In this document: positions 50,972-63,418 of the stretch, piece after piece
Layout: the number at the start of each line of letters is the position of its first letter
Position numbering within the stretch: position 1 is the first letter of the stretch
Source: Isoetes taiwanensis
Lineage: Eukaryota > Streptophyta > Lycopodiopsida > Isoetales > Isoetaceae
DNA: 64,000 nucleotides
NCBI GenBank assembly: GCA_021234155.1
Contig: JAJEKV010000091.1
Coordinates: forward strand, 3,727,501-3,791,500
Direction of reading: 5' to 3'
Translations under genes and position numbers: made by a program
Notes under the pieces: generated by a model
The model's input: only the letters and a program-made list of their open reading frames with translations
What the model was told of the DNA's origin: nothing
Database searches by the model: none

Positions 50972-53810
50972 ACATAATTTTTGCATGCGAATATTTATGA
51001 ATTTGTTGGAGGCTCATAAGGCTACGGAAGATAATTGAGTAGAAACATATCTAGAAGGGCTGATTCAGAGGCAAGAAGATCTGAAAATGCTTGGAAAGTG
51101 TCAATGCGGGCTTGAATCAACAGATTTGGCATGTCTTGAATCTTCTTCGCTGGACATCTACAAGTTTAGAACTAACTGGTCATGTTTCATTTTCTGTTGT
51201 TTATATGTATTTACTTTTCTATATGTTGCTTTGGTTTAGTATTTGTTGCTATTCTAAGGAGTTAATTAAGAAATAAACCTTTTGGATGGGACTCAGTTGC
51301 CTTGTATGTGGATGGAACCAGTGAAGACTGCCATAGATTGCTCAGAATAGTCACAAGAATAGTAACAGTAAGGAAATCTATTACTTTGAATGATTGTAAT
51401 CTAATTGAATTAGTATGAAATATAAAGGTTGCTAACTTTAAAATGGTAAAGAACCTGACAGATTGACCTATGAGATGGCTCTTAAGTAGATCCTCCTTGA
51501 TAGAAGTAAAGGAGAATATGAGCATCTGGGTAGCTAATCGGTGAGTTGAGCATGAAGCTCAAGAATTGTGCCATCTGTGTTGTTTTGGCTCCTAAAGGTG
51601 GAGCTATGGTTCAGGATAATGTGGCAAGGATTACATACAGTTGCGATCATCATGTTACATTGATTCTTAAGTGAAAGTGCTGGGTTTTGAGATTTTTCGT
51701 TAGTTATGAAAAGTAGGCTTATAATAAAATGTATTAAAACCATAGCTCATGATTGAATTATAGCTATTGAGATGGAACTTTGAAGGTAAGGCATGATCTG
51801 GGATTGAATAGTTTGGCCAAGAGAGTCATAGGAAGCTTATGGGGGCTTTTGAGCATGGTCGTGGGCATGGAGCGTTGTTGGCGTAACCGATGAAGTACAT
51901 AGGTGTTGGATTCACATCAATACGACAACCATGCTTGTGACTTCCTCGACATGTTTGTATTGTGATCATAGCGATCTTGATATGTTGGTAAGGTCATAGA
52001 TCCGCCAAAAAGGCGTGGTTCAAAGATCAATGGTTGGATTGCTATCAAAGTCTTCATTGTTGAGTTGCTACTTCAACATGGTTTAGGATGTATGAGTAAC
52101 TTTGGCAAGGGAATTACATGAAGGTAAACATGGAGCATTGGATAAGCTACTTCAACATATATGGGCAACCTCGCCAAAGGGGCGTAGTATGATCTAGGCA
52201 CCCTCGTTTTAGTAAATATTTTAATGAACATCACATCACATGTCATCGTCTTTGCATTGTTCTACTGTTGTCTTGGTCTTTTGATTATGTACTTGGATTC
52301 TCCGGGGTCGGGCTTCTAGGTTCGATGGCCTAGATTGCTCTGGCATGCTCATGTTCATCTCTGATTCTCTGTGGTATTCTTGTGCTCGCGGACACCGATC
52401 GCGTCTTCCTCACAGGCGTAGCTTCCTGGTGAGGTTGTGCGTCAACTCTTGTGACTCCATGGTAAGAGGTCCTCCAGCGCCAGACGTGGGCTGGGAAGGG
52501 TATGCACATACGAGGTTCACCCCACCAACTCCGCCAATGGGGCTCGGAATGTGAGCTGGCTGGGCATCTCTCTGCTAACAGGGCCTGCATGTAGGCTGGC
52601 TGAGCTTTCCATTGTCCAGGCGCTATGTGTCATGATGGTTTGGTATTTGTGACTATGTCTTTGCTTCTGATGTTCCTTGGATTATGTTGTCATTGTCTTA
52701 GCATTGATATGTTGGTAAGGTCATAGATCTGTTGCCAAAAAAGGCGTGGTTCAAAGATCGATGGTTGGATTGCTATCAAAGTCTTCATCGTTGAATTGCT
52801 ACTTCAACATGGTTTAGGATGTATGAGTAACTTTGGCAAGGGAATTATATGAAGGTAAACATGGAGCATTGGATAAGCTACTTCAACATATATGGGCAAC
52901 CTCAGCAAGGGGCAGAGTATGATCTAGGCACCTGTGTTTAGTAAATATTTTAATGAACATCACATCACATGTCATCGTCTTTGCATTGTTCTACTGTTGT
53001 CTTGGTCTTTTGATTATGTACTTGGATTCTCCAGGGTCGGGCTTCTAGGTTCGATGGCCTAGATTGCTCCGGCATGCTCATGTTCATCTCTGATTCTCTG
53101 TGGTATTCTTGTGCTCTGTGACACCGAGCATGTGTTCCTCACAGGCGTAGCTTCCTGGTGAGGTTGTGCGTCAACTCTTGTGACTCCATGGTAAGAGGTC
53201 CTCCAGCGCCAGACGTGGGCTGGGAAGGGTATGCACATACGAGGTTCACCCCACCAACTCCGCCAACGGGGCTCGGAATGTGAGCTGGCTGGGCATCTCT
53301 CTGCTAACAGGGCCTGCATGTAGGCTGGCTGAGCTTTCTATTGTCCCGGCGCTATGTGTCATGATGGTTTGGTATTTGTGACTATGTCTTTGCTTCTGAT
53401 GTTCATGTTTGGGATTTCCTTGGATTATGTTGTCATTGCCTTAGCATTGTACTCACGTAGGATCTTCCGTCTGTGTTTGTGCTTATCCAAGATTTCCAGA
53501 GTATTTCCATGCATGCAGAGGCAGCCAGGGATCCCCACTTAGTCACGAGGACTAACCCCAGCGAGTGCATGTGCAGTGAACCCGCAAGGCAGCGGTCAAG
53601 TTGATGGTGGCAATATGGCTGGGAATCGTGCTTGAGTTCTAAAGCTAGAAATTTCCGTTTGATTTGCTCAGTGCTATTATAAATGTATATCGATAACACA
53701 TTGTAAATATTTGAGCTGTTGATTGCTCAATTAGAGATTGGAATATATTAAGCTTATGAATATGTTGAATGCATCCAAGTTGCCCGGAGGTTCAACTCGG
53801 CAGGCTCGTC
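50972..53810 (+). repeat. 2839-bp tandem unit 1
   Basis: Starts acataatttttgcatgcgaa and ends ggcaggctcgtc. The next unit follows with no gap. Within it, a roughly 727-bp segment is itself duplicated (from 51981 and from 52708, both starting tatgttggtaaggtcataga). Confidence 0.93.
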
Positions 53811-56648
53811 ACATAATTTTTGCATGCGAATATTTATGAATTTGTTGGAGGCTCATAAGGCTACGGAAGATAATTGAGTAGAAACATATCTAGAAGGGCT
53901 GATTCAGAGGCAAGAAGATCTGAAAATGCTTGGAAAGTGTCAATGCGGGCTTGAATCAACAGATTTGGCATGTCTTGAATCTTCTTCGCTGGACATCTAC
54001 AAGTTTAGAACTAACTGGTCATGTTTCATTTTCTGTTGTTTATATGTATTTACTTTTCTATATGTTGCTTTGGTTTAGTATTTGTTGCTATTCTAAGGAG
54101 TTAATTAAGAAATAAACCTTTTGGATGGGACTCAGTTGCCTTGTATGTGGATGGAACCAGTGAAGACTGCCATAGATTGCTCAGAATAGTCACAAGAATA
54201 GTAACAGTAAGGAAATCTATTACTTTGAATGATTGTAATCTAATTGAATTAGTATGAAATATAAAGGTTGCTAACTTTAAAATGGTAAAGAACCTGACAG
54301 ATTGACATATGAGATGGCTCTTAAGTAGATCCTCCTTGATAGAAGTAAAGGAGAATATGAGCATCTGGGTAGCTAATCGGTGAGTTGAGCATGAAGCTCA
54401 AGAATTTGTGCCATCTGTGTTGTTTTGGCTCCTAAAGGTGGAGCTATGGTTCAGGATAATGTGGCAAGGATTACATACAGTTGTGATCATCATGTTACAT
54501 TGATTCTTAAGTGAAAGTGCTGGGTTTTGAGATTTTCCGTTAGTTATGAAAAGTAGGCTTATAATAAAATGTATTAAAACCATAGCTCATGATTGAATTA
54601 TAGCTATTGAGATGGAACTTTGAAGGTAAGGCATGATCTGGGATTGAATAGTTTGGCCAAGAGAGTCATAGGAAGCTTATGGGGGCTTTTGAGCATGGCT
54701 GTGGCATGGAGCAGTGTTGGCGTAACCGATGAAGTACATAGGTGTTGGATTCACATCAATACGACAACCATGCTTGTGACTTCCTCGACATGTTTGTATT
54801 GTGATCATAGCGATCTTGATATGTTGGTAAGGTCATAGATCTGTTGCCAAAAGGGCAGGGTTCAGCATCAATGGTTGGATTGCTATCAAAGTCTTCATTG
54901 TTGAGTTGCTACTTCAACATGGTTTAGGATGTATGAGTAACTTTGGCAAGGGAATTACATGAAGGTAAACATGGAGCATTGGATAAGCTACTTCAACATA
55001 TATGGGCAACCTCAGCAAGGGGCAGAGTATGATCTAGGCACCTGTGTTTAGTAAATATTTTAATGAACATCACATCACATGTCATCGTCTTTGCATTGTT
55101 CTACTGTTGTCTTGGTCTTTTGATTATGTACTTGGATTCTCCGGGGTCGGGCTTCTAGGTTCGATGGCCTAGATTGCTCTGGCATGCTCATGTTCATCTC
55201 TGATTCTCTGTGGTATTCTTGTGCTCTGTGACACCGACCGTGTCTTCCTCACAGGCGTAGCTTCCTGGTGAGGTTGTGCGTCAACTCTTGTGACTCCATG
55301 GTAAGAGGTCCTCCAGCGCCAGACGTGGGCTGGGAAGGGTATGCACATACGAGGTTCACCCCACCAACTCCGCCAATGGGGCTCGGAATGTGAGCTGGCT
55401 GGGCATCTCTCTGCTAACAGGGCCTGCATGTAGGCTGGCTGAGCTTTCCATTGTCCAGGCGCTATGTGTCATGATGGTTTGGTATTTGTGACTATGTCTT
55501 TGCTTCTGATGTTCCTTGGATTATGTTGTCATTGTCTTAGCATTGATATGTTGGTAAGGTCATAGATCTGTTGCCAAAAGGGCAGGGTTCAGCATCGATG
55601 GTTGGATTGCTATCAAAGTCTTCATCGTTGAATTGCTACTTCAACATGGTTTAGGATGTATGAGTAACTTTGGCAAGGGAATTACATGAAGGTAAACATG
55701 GAGCATTGGATAAGCTACTTCAACATATATGGGCAACCTCAACAAGGGGCAGAGTATGATCTAGGCACCTGTGTTTAGTAAATATTTTAATGAACATCAC
55801 ATCACATGTCATCGTCTTTGCATTGTTCTACTGTTGTCTTGGTCTTTTGATTATGTACTTGGATTCTCCAGGGTCGGGCTTCTAGGTTCGATGGCCTAGA
55901 TTGCTCCGGCATGCTCATGTTCATCTCTGATTCTCTGTGGTATTCTTGTGCTTTGTGACACCGAGCATGTCTTCCTCACAGGCGTAGCTTCCTGGTGAGG
56001 TTGTGCGTCAACTCTTGTGACTCCATGGTAAGAGGTCCTCCAAATGGGCGTGGGGCGGAAGGGTATGCACATCTGGTTTCACCCCACCAACTCCGCCAAA
56101 TCCGGGCTCTAATGTGAGCTGGCTGGGCATCTCTCTAACTAATGGGGCCTGCATGTAGGGTCAGGCCGAGCTTTCTATTGTCCCTACTATGTGTCATGAT
56201 GGTTTGGTATTTGTGACTATGTCTTTGCTTCTGATGTTCATGTTTGGGATTTCCTTGGATTATGTTGTCATTGCCTTAGCATTGTACTCACGTAGGATCT
56301 TCCGTCTGTGTTTGTGCTTATCCAAGATTTCCAGAGTATTTCCATGCATGCAGAGGCAGCCAGGGATCCCCACTTAGTCACGAGGACTAACCCCAGCGAG
56401 TGCATGTGCAGTGAACCCGCAAGGCAGCGGTCAAGTTGATGGTGGCAATATGGCTGGGAATCGTGCTTGAGTTCTAAAGCTAGAAATTTCCGTTTGATTT
56501 GCTCAGTGCTATTATAAATGTATATCGATAACACATTGTAAATATTTGAGCTGTTGATTGCTCAATTAGAGATTGGAATATATTAAGCTTATGAATATGT
56601 TGAATGCATCCAAGTTGCCCGGAGGTTCAACTCGGCAGGCTCGTCACA
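53811..56648 (+). repeat. 2838-bp tandem unit 2
   Basis: Nearly identical to unit 1, including the internal roughly 730-bp double (54821 and 55551). Differences concentrate in a few short blocks, such as 56042-56170. Ends ctcgtcaca. Confidence 0.93.
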
Positions 56649-59432
56649 CCTCATGCAGTAAAGTGGGATTCCTTTAAGAATTAGTATTTTTTTCTTTGAA
56701 GCACTATTAGATCTTTACATCATACAACAGGAACTGCTTCATGATATTTTTCACAATATTTACAATGTGTTGACAAAGTTCAAACATTTACAAGTGACAC
56801 GTTGATATATAGACATATAATGTTATCTACTCTCATACAGTGCTATAGCATAGAAGTTGCTCATGGCTTGATCCATTTCTTATTTTTCGCAGTGTGACAA
56901 GTAGGGTATGATCATACCACACACTCCACCAATTTCCTTCTCTCAGGATCAACAGGATTTGTCCTCCATTTTTTCATAAGGCCCCCAAAAAATAGTTGTT
57001 ATCAGTTTTTTACAATGGTTTTTATTTAAACCACCATAACAAATTAATATCACTAAGTAGATTAATGTGATTTTAGAACTTTCTAGAGCCTCCAGAACAT
57101 TCTAGAACTTTCTTGAACTCATTACTAGTTACACAATGTGGTTCTTGTGTATGTTTTATTTTGCTAGTTTATTACCATCATGGTTCTTTATGATAATTTA
57201 TTTATTTGGTTTGTTGCTATGTTTTAGGTATGGGGAGCCATAAACCACTAGTAGTTTTAGCTTTCACTTGTTTATGCAACTTCGAGTGGTTTCGTTATGA
57301 AGTCATCTACTCTTTTTCATATTAACCATACAAGGAAATGCTAACACCTATTATTACAAAATACTAGCTAACAACTAGCGGTTTTGTCATCAAAATAGTA
57401 GAGGGTTGTGCCTTAAACTTATTGTCTATGGAGACAAAAACAATGGTGTTTTGGACAATGCACTTGGTATTGGTTTATTGTGATATTGTAGGACATACTC
57501 AACTTGAAAATTATTAATGCTTTGTGAGATCAATTGATATTGGTTTCTACAACATGTCAATAAATGTTCATTGAACGCTCTATTCTTCTTGTAGAGTAGA
57601 AAGACTCTCAATTCTCCATTAAGGAAGTTATGCAAGTTTTTATCTTAAAACAGCCAGGATATTGTTCATATAGTAATGTGGAATTTAACAAACTATCGTT
57701 AACCGTCTACACATATACAAATCAAGATCTAGGGATTTGAACCCTCGTATTTCCAATTCTTCATAGGGCTAACATTTCTTACGGATAACATTTTCAAAGT
57801 TACCATTTTGGATGGAGATAATGACTAAACAAACCTTTCTTGGATGGCTTTTCAAGCAGGATAACTTCCAACTAAATTTTGACCTATTGTTGAACAAAGT
57901 CAGGCAGTAGTTGCTATAGGCAAATCATTTGATAAGCCCATCCTTCTTAGCACTTATTAAGAGATCACATCTTGCAATCTTGTTGTATGAAGACAACCAC
58001 CATACATTCATGAGGCATTTTGCATGCCATCTTGGTTAAACACTGTTGCAAAACATAGATTTAGCCTTAATTAAACAGGTCATCTTATAGACACATTTCT
58101 AAGCAAGAACAAGGTCCCTGCTATCAAAGTCCACAAATGCTTTACCGTACACATAGTGAATCATGATTGTATTTAGAAACGAATTATGACATTATAAACT
58201 TACCCTTAGGGAATATCTCCTACAAGCATCGGATCTCCATCCTTGTCTCATACATTCGAACATAATTAGAGCCATAAGCAAAGTTTAGCTTTTCTATTTC
58301 ATTTGTTGCCCTATAAAAAAACATAAGAAAGACGTTATAGTCATAGTGTCACCAAAATACTTAAGAAACAACAGAAGGAGTTGAGCATCGAGTTGAGCAT
58401 GCCATCTATGGAACATCTCTTCCAGCCTTCCATACAGGTTATTCTGAACTTTCGAGTTCACCTAACAACTCCATCAACATACCACTTTAAAAAGAAAAAA
58501 TTGGTTGGGAAGAGCAGTTGACGTAGCTATAGAACTCCAGTCCAAAATTCTGGTGCATGCATTGCGCTTCATGCATTTTTGAAGGACTTTTTACTGGCCA
58601 TCCCACTGGTGCTGTGCAGACATACAAAACCATTTCAACTTCTAATAAAAGAACAAGGAGCAACTGAGACACCATTCTATGCAAGAAATTCAACAGACAC
58701 ATCATGACTAACATCAGTTTAGATATGATCATACATTTTCTTTACACTACACATTCCAGGATTGTGTATTATCAGAAGCATAATAAGAAACTGCGATTTC
58801 ACAGAGTTCTTTATACTATTTTTCATAATGGCAGAATAACAAAAGGCATACCCAAGAGGAGTTTTCAGACATTTCTCACGTTTATAACTAGGCTGTGGGA
58901 GTTTTGATTGAGCTTCGTGGTGTTTGAAGCTATACTCGAAACCTTGCTATGCTCCAAAGACGAGCAATTTTAATTCACGCATTCCAACCAAATGCACATA
59001 CCGGTGGTCGGTGAGAATCCGCCATTGCATCGAGATTGTCCAAGCCTAACTCCGGCGCCTAAAATGTAATCTAACCCTAGAATCTTATCTTAAAAATGCA
59101 TTGCGCATTTTTTTCCATGTTTTTTTTTCGTCCTTGGCACCGTCAGCTGCAGCTATAGTTCCTACCACTCTTCCCGTTGTTGCTTCTGCTTCTCATGCTT
59201 CTGAGGTTGTTATGGCTGATGGTCCTAATCTTCAGTGTGCTAAAGAGTCATGGCAACAGGTCAATTGGAAGAAGGCAGCGAGGAAGATCTCACGAGGCTA
59301 TCCTGCCTCGTACTATTTAGTGGCATGGTAACTTGATGTCTGTTGATGATCATCTCGGTGTTGCAGAACATGTTGATTGTGATGAGGCCATTAAATGCCT
59401 CAAGGTGGCACAAAAAGTATGATTATGTATTG
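56649..59432. other. Unassigned region
   Basis: AT-rich, with short frames only. A plus-strand frame at 59101-59331 (containing WQQVNWKKAARKI) ends 100 bases before an LTR. I do not recognise it; it may be a retroelement or gene scrap. No RNA gene, terminal repeat or splice-linked coding pattern was seen. Confidence 0.35.
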
Positions 59433-61162
59433 TGTTGCCCCAAAGGGCAACATGCTAATTGTGTTCTATGCATTCAAGTCAGGTTAAGTCATTTCTGAAG
59501 ACTAGGTCAAAGATTGGAAGAGCTTGGTAGTCAACATTGGTGTGAAGGTCAAAAGATGCTTACCTTCTAGGTCAACAAATGCTCAAGCCAAAAGTTCACA
59601 AGAGGTATTTTATTTGGGATCAAATGCTTAGTTAAGAATATGCTCTAGAAGAATCTGGGTTATGAAGTTTGGAAGACATCTTTTGAAGATTGGAAGTTAA
59701 GAGTTTGGAAGACCCCATGGTGTATAGTTTCTAATTTTGGCCTTTGTTTCACCCCACTACCTCCATTTTTGCACCTTTGGCCCAATGTTGTTTTCATGAC
59801 CATTGCTCATCCCTTTGCCATGCCCACCTTGTCATTTTGCCCAAGTCCTTGCCATTTCCTCCAAATATCACTACATTGGCTATTCAAAAAGACATTCAAG
59901 CCCCTATTGCAAAGTTATTATTCCCCTCTTTTGCATTTCCACCTTTGTCTCCCTACTAGCCCTTTGTGATTTCTTTTGCCTTATTCCTATTCCATTATGC
60001 CCTCATTGGTATATTCCAAACCTTGTCAAAAGATGCCCCAAAGATTCCATATTCCTTTACACGTGTGGGCAATCTTCCTTATGGTCAAGAGGTTATAACT
60101 TCTTTTAAATATCCTATGAACAAAAGCCTTTAAACCATTGGCCAAGTTTTTAAAAATGATCGAATACGGCATATACAGGACATATTCCTGCAAAAATACG
60201 AAACCGTATCGCAAAAATTATGCGAAAATACAGCTGAAGAACCCTAGAAGTGGAAATCCGGCTCGAACCATGCCTTCCCGCGCTTCATTCTCTCTGAGAC
60301 CACCCTATTTTTAGATTCCGGAACCTAAGCAACAGATTAAGCCTAAATTTATTACCTAAAATCACTGGAATCGAAATTTGAAACTATATACAGGGGAAAC
60401 ATAATCACGACATTTTTGAAGGCCCAGATGCACTCAAATCCGACATTGATCAATGCTGAGCATGACCTGAACGATTCTTGAAGTTCCTGAGCACTCCTCA
60501 ACTGGATTTGCAAAGATCTAGTTGATATTACCTTCAAAAAATTATCTTATGATTTATGATGATTATTTTACTGTATCTGAAGCTATGAAGCATCCTTATC
60601 TATTGTTATCATGATATATTTACCTTCATATCAATTTAAATTGACTGCCAAGTTGTCAAATCCATCTCTGATATTTTTCTTAGCAATTCTTGCCTCAAAA
60701 TATTTTACAGAAAATCCTTGAATGTCCCCAAGCACTATTGGCCCACTTGCCATCTATTCTTAGGGCCTGTGTGAGCTAAAGGCTTTGAAATCACCCAAAA
60801 ATACCACATCTAGCTCAAGTTATAAAAATTAGCACTCTGTTCTGATCAGTTTTGACTGTATTTTGTCAAATACAGCTACAAAAAATACTTTTACAGATCC
60901 AAATGGAAATTTGACTACATGTGTCTCTTTCTTATCACCACTGCAGTACATTTGCTTTGGAAATCCCCAAAAACACGCTTGGCAACTCTAAATCTTATTT
61001 TCTGATCACTGTTTTTCATATTTGACTTCTATTGACCAAATTTTGACCCCACTTTGAGATCGAATAACTTTCAAATTTAGTCTCTGACTTGGTCAGGGAC
61101 TTTGTCATTGGATACCTACAACTTTTTTGAGCAAGTCTACAGCAGTTGACTCGAGAAATCAA
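59433..61162 (+). repeat. Element D-side LTR, right-truncated
   Basis: Starts with hairpin TGTTGCCC-CAAA-GGGCAACA (59433-59452), the same subfamily as 36760. Shares 'atatacaggacatattcc', 'gaaccctag' and 'ctctgacttggtcagg' with it. It breaks off near 61162 and is followed directly by mid-gag sequence, so LTR end, primer site and gag start were deleted. Confidence 0.8.
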
Positions 61163-62295
61163 TCCATCTTTCATCAGGATGAACTCGTCAAGAAGTTCCT
61201 GGATAGGTTTGGTAAGTTAGCTACTCCAAAAAATTTGGTTAATGAGTTGCAAAGTTTTTCTATACATGCAGGAGAAAGTGTGAATCAGTACAAAGAAAGG
61301 TTTAGCACATTTATGAGCCAAGGTGCCAAAGAGCACAAGTCACAATCCCAACCCTTTTTTTAGTTACTGCTTTCATCAATGGTTTGGAAAGAAGACCAGA
61401 TATCCAAAGGAAGTTGCTCAAGATCCAAGCTGCTGAAGGATTTGATTCTATATACAAAGTTTTTGCCAAAACCACTGACCTGACTCAGATGCTCTCTACT
61501 TTGCCTCACAAGCACCATGTTTCTCACCATAGCCATAATCCTTTTTACCCTGATGCTACTGATGCACATTATGATCATCACCCTTCCATTCCAGTTTATG
61601 CCATACAGAAAGAAAAGAAGAAATCTAAAGAGGAGGAAGCTAATTCTCAAGTTGCAGAGGTCAAGTCAGACCTATCTAAGGTTACTGAAGCTTTAGCAGA
61701 ACTAACCAAACAATTGGTTGAACTCAAGGCTGCAAGAACACGTAAAACTTACCCTGACTGTATTCATTGCAATAGGAATACTCATCCATCAGAAATTTGC
61801 TATTGGCAAGTGTGTCGTAAATGCAATAGAAAAGGCCACTTTGGAAAGGAATGTCCTATTTGTTCTTTCTGTAAAGAAGTTGGTCATACTGACATTAGGT
61901 GTGCTGTTAAGGAATACTTTGCTAAGCAGGAACAAGAAAAGAGACCAGAACCTAAGCCTCCTGTGAGATTTGCTGAACCAAGTACTTCTATAAGGTTTAT
62001 TCAGGCTACAGAAGTTCCCAAAGCTGAAGAAGTTATGGTAGTGCAAACTAGAAGAATGAATGAAGTCAATGTACATGCTGAATCAAGTAGACATCCCACT
62101 GCTAAGTCTTCATCACCTACAATGGAATCACCTGCTCAAATGATAGCTCCACCTCCACAGCAAAAATATGGTAAGAAAGACCAAGACCTTGATGAATGTT
62201 TTGCTCAAAAATTCCAAAGTAAGTGTGGATCTCTTCACCTTGCTAAAGATTGCACCCAGCTACAGAAAAAGGGTACTCCAGCAAACTGGTGGTGA
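61163..62295 (+). pseudogene. Element D gag, from mid-capsid
   Basis: Begins at DELVKKFLDRFGK, equal to position about 115 of the B gag. A frameshift in a run of seven T near 61357 splits it; correct reading resumes with INGLERRPDIQRKLLKIQAA. The 303-codon frame 61384-62295 holds PVYAIQKEKKK, a coiled linker and three intact CX2CX4HX4C knuckles: CIHCNRNTHPSEIC, CRKCNRKGHFGKEC, CSFCKEVGHTDIRC. A Pro/Ser-rich tail follows. It overlaps the protease frame by about 130 bases; whether that overlap is ancestral frameshifting or decay is unclear. Confidence 0.9.
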
Positions 62296-62880
62296 GCAAT
62301 TGAATGCTCGTGTAAATTTCATTGATGCCACTAACCTTGTTCTAGCACAGAATGAAGAAGACCCTGGGGCATTTACATGTTCAGCTGCTTTAGGGGGTTA
62401 TACCTTTTCAAATGTGTTACTTGATGGGGGATCCCCCCTAAACATCATGCCATATCACATTATGAAGAAGTGTGGTTTCGAGGTGGACAAGAAAGCTTCT
62501 ATATTATTAAGATCTTTTTATAATGCTAAGATTACTCCTATTGGTGTGGTGACTAAAGTGCCTGTTAATACAGAAGGCATAACTGTAGCTGCTAACTTTA
62601 TTGTAGTGGCTTTTGAGGATATAGGAGATGAATCTGACATCTATGACCTACTTTTAGGGAGAAGATGGTTAGCCACTGTGGATGCTAGGCCAGTCTGGTC
62701 TCAAGGGAGATGTACCATCTCCAATGGCTCTCAAACTGCTACAATTTACAACCAAGATGGCTCCTATGACTCCAAAGAAGAGGTAAACTTTATTAAGGAA
62801 ATGCTAATTGAAGAGCCTTCGGGATCTTACAGGATAAAAAATACAAGACCAAGAAAATATGAAATGGTTCCTCTTATTAT
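62200..62880 (+). pseudogene. Element D aspartic protease
   Basis: The N-terminal part of the 328-codon frame 62168-63154. LLKIAPSYRKRVLQQ, DPGAFTCSAALGGYTF, active-site VLLDGGSPLNIMPYHIM, then FIVVAFEDIGDESDIYDLLLGRRWLATVD and CTISNGSQTATIYN. The active-site Asp is kept, with no internal stop. It is the best preserved protease in the window. Confidence 0.88.
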
Positions 62881-63418
62881 GGAATGTGCACTTCCCAGCA
62901 GACAAGGGCCAACAGGGTTCTTATGGTTTGATGGAGGTATTTCTAAAAAACTAAATGTTGCATCATCTGCTGCTATTTTGAAAGACTCTTCTCACAAACT
63001 CTTAGCTAAAGTAGGAAGAATCTTCCCTCAAGTCACTTCTAATGTAGCAGAATATAAAGCTTTGATTGCAGGTCTTCAGGAAGCCAAAGCTATGGATATT
63101 GCCAATATCCACATTTACGGTGATTCACAATTAATCTGCAGACAAGTTTCATGAGATTATCAAACAAAGAATGCAGATATGGAGCTCTTGAAGAATGAGG
63201 TAATGGGAGTACTCTCAAGTTTTGCTTCATGGAAGATCACTCATATCCCAAGAGAAATTTTTTTTGAAGCTGATGCCTTGTGTAGGGAGACTCTCATGTC
63301 ACATTTAACTGAGGGAGGTATTCCTGAAGATGATCTTGATGACAATGAAGTAAAAGCACTCTGTCCTATTTTGACCATTGATGCATCAGAAAAAAAAAAG
63401 ATACTGAAGAGATTGTAA
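62881..63418 (+). pseudogene. Element D plant/archaeal-type RNase H, before RT
   Basis: All four catalytic positions can be placed: Asp in LWFDGGISKK, Glu in NVAEYKALIAGLQEA, Asp in IYGDSQLICRQV and Asp in FEADALCRE, with His in ITHIPRE. One TGA (63152) stands where copies A and C' have Gly (GEY), and a frameshift in a run of A near 63395 follows. The domain is fused in frame to the protease upstream, confirming the order PR - RNase H - RT. Confidence 0.9.

Larger units (their letters stand above)
50521..56648 (+). repeat. Very long LTR (6.1 kb) expanded by internal duplication
   Basis: Begins TGTTGATGTCATTTG and ends with a typical plant gypsy U5 ('ctttccgtttgatttgctca'-like, 'gtgctattataaatgtatat', ...GGCTCGTCACA). 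The body consists of two tandem 2.84-kb units. The flanks agaac and cctca do not match, so it is not a clean solo LTR. The type differs from the other LTRs in the window: there is no start hairpin. The exact element boundaries are inferred. Confidence 0.6.

Noticed and set aside
52330-55429. Repeated 86-codon minus-strand frame (MQALLAERCPAS...) in three duplicated segments
   Set aside because: The copies are identical because the DNA segments are recent duplicates. No known domain, and the fourth segment loses the frame, so there is no evidence of coding.
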